A DNA stretch of 64,000 nucleotides from Cacajao melanocephalus (taxonomy: Eukaryota; Chordata; Mammalia; Primates; Pitheciidae). How positions within the stretch are numbered: the first letter of the stretch is position 1; every line of letters starts with the position of its first letter. The stretch spans positions 92,245 through 156,244 of the forward strand of contig CAUYLG010027055.1 in NCBI GenBank assembly GCA_963573385.1. Reading direction: 5' to 3'. This document shows, piece after piece, positions 63,548 through 64,000 of the stretch. Made by a program: the position numbers and the translations under genes. Below the pieces are notes generated by a model. That model had not been told where the DNA came from. It was given only the letters and a program-made list of their open reading frames with translations, and searched no databases.

Positions 63548-63634
63548 TGAAATAAATTCTCGGAGTGAGATTCCTACACCAATCAGTATGGCCACATTTT
63601 TAAAAAATTTACCTTTTGATTTAACTTTTAAATT

Positions 63635-63990
63635 AAATCAGGCTCCAGTGTGTGTTGTTCCATTCTATGTGTCCATGTATGCTCATCATGTAGCTTCCAT
63701 TTATAAGTGAGAACATGTGGTATTTGGTTTTCTGTTTCTGTGTTAGTTTGTCAAGGATAATAGCCTCCAACTTCATCTGTGTTCCTGCAAAAGACATGAT
63801 CTCGTTTTTTGTCGTGTCTGCATAGTATTTCATGCATTGCTGGTCATTTCAGCTGATTCCATGTCTTTGCTATTGTGAATAGTGCTGCAATGAGCATACT
63901 CATGCATGTGCCTTTACAATTGAATGATGTATATCACTTTGGGTATATACCCAAAAATGGGATTGTTGGGTTGAGTGATATTTTATTTTA
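63635..63990 (-). mobile_element. L1 3' region (L1PA/PB-like), minus strand, at the window edge
   Basis: The + strand shows GTGTCCATGTATGCTCATCATG, TGAGAACATGTGGTATTTGG and TATACCCAAAAATGGGATTG, the reversed 3' UTR and ORF2 end. It lacks the G-rich tract and A-tail. It may continue beyond the window. Confidence 0.85.
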
Positions 63991-64000
63991 ATGTATACTA

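Overview
This is primate nuclear DNA, most likely human. It is an AT-rich, gene-poor stretch with the usual primate repeats: Alu copies of older and younger type, L1 copies of several ages, MIR, L2, ERVL-MaLR LTRs and an ERV1-like LTR. No prokaryotic, phage or plasmid signal was seen. All repeat family names come from reading the sequence, not from a library search.

One protein-coding gene is supported, on the + strand at about 55.85-60.7 kb. It is a three-exon member of the proline-rich PRR20 family. The promoter carries a GC box, a CCAAT box and a TATA-like TTATAAG. A 5' untranslated exon ends at 56170. A short coding exon (56670-56728) starts MEEQRRSKRLRS. The last exon (59950 to about 60.7 kb) encodes the rest of a 173-residue protein with an RGG-rich basic centre and a conserved C-terminus. 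The frame is intact across both junctions and the splice sites are canonical. The protein lacks a stretch of about 50 residues that I recall in the 221-residue PRR20A-E proteins, so this is a diverged paralogue. If the source is human, elimination points to PRR20G.

Layout: 0-6 kb, mostly unassigned AT-rich DNA with one old Alu. 6-9.1 kb, an old minus-strand L1 invaded by a young L1 3' end and an Alu. 9.3-11.1 kb, a MaLR internal region plus MLT1-type LTR, invaded by Alus. 12.6-15.7 kb, another old minus-strand L1 with an Alu. 16-20.2 kb, old HAL1/L1M sequence, an Alu, and an L1PB/L1MA-like 3' end. 21-24 kb, two younger L1 insertions, one with a twin-priming inversion. 25-27.8 kb, the 5' end of a minus-strand L1 with its 3' part missing. 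27.8-36.2 kb, mostly unassigned, with two MIRs and a TA-rich island. 36-39.1 kb, an Alu, a strong palindrome and a HAL1/L1M ORF1-like stretch. 39-51 kb, unassigned DNA with microsatellites, two LTR fragments and a MIR. 51-54.1 kb, an old plus-strand L1 with nested insertions. 54.1-54.9 kb, head-to-head Alus. Then the PRR20-family gene, and finally old L1, nested Alus and a young L1 3' end at the right edge.

No tRNA, rRNA, CRISPR or operon-like structure is present. The best candidates for novelty are the shortened PRR20-family protein, the Alu abutting its polyadenylation signal, and the 20-bp-arm palindrome at 36.9 kb.
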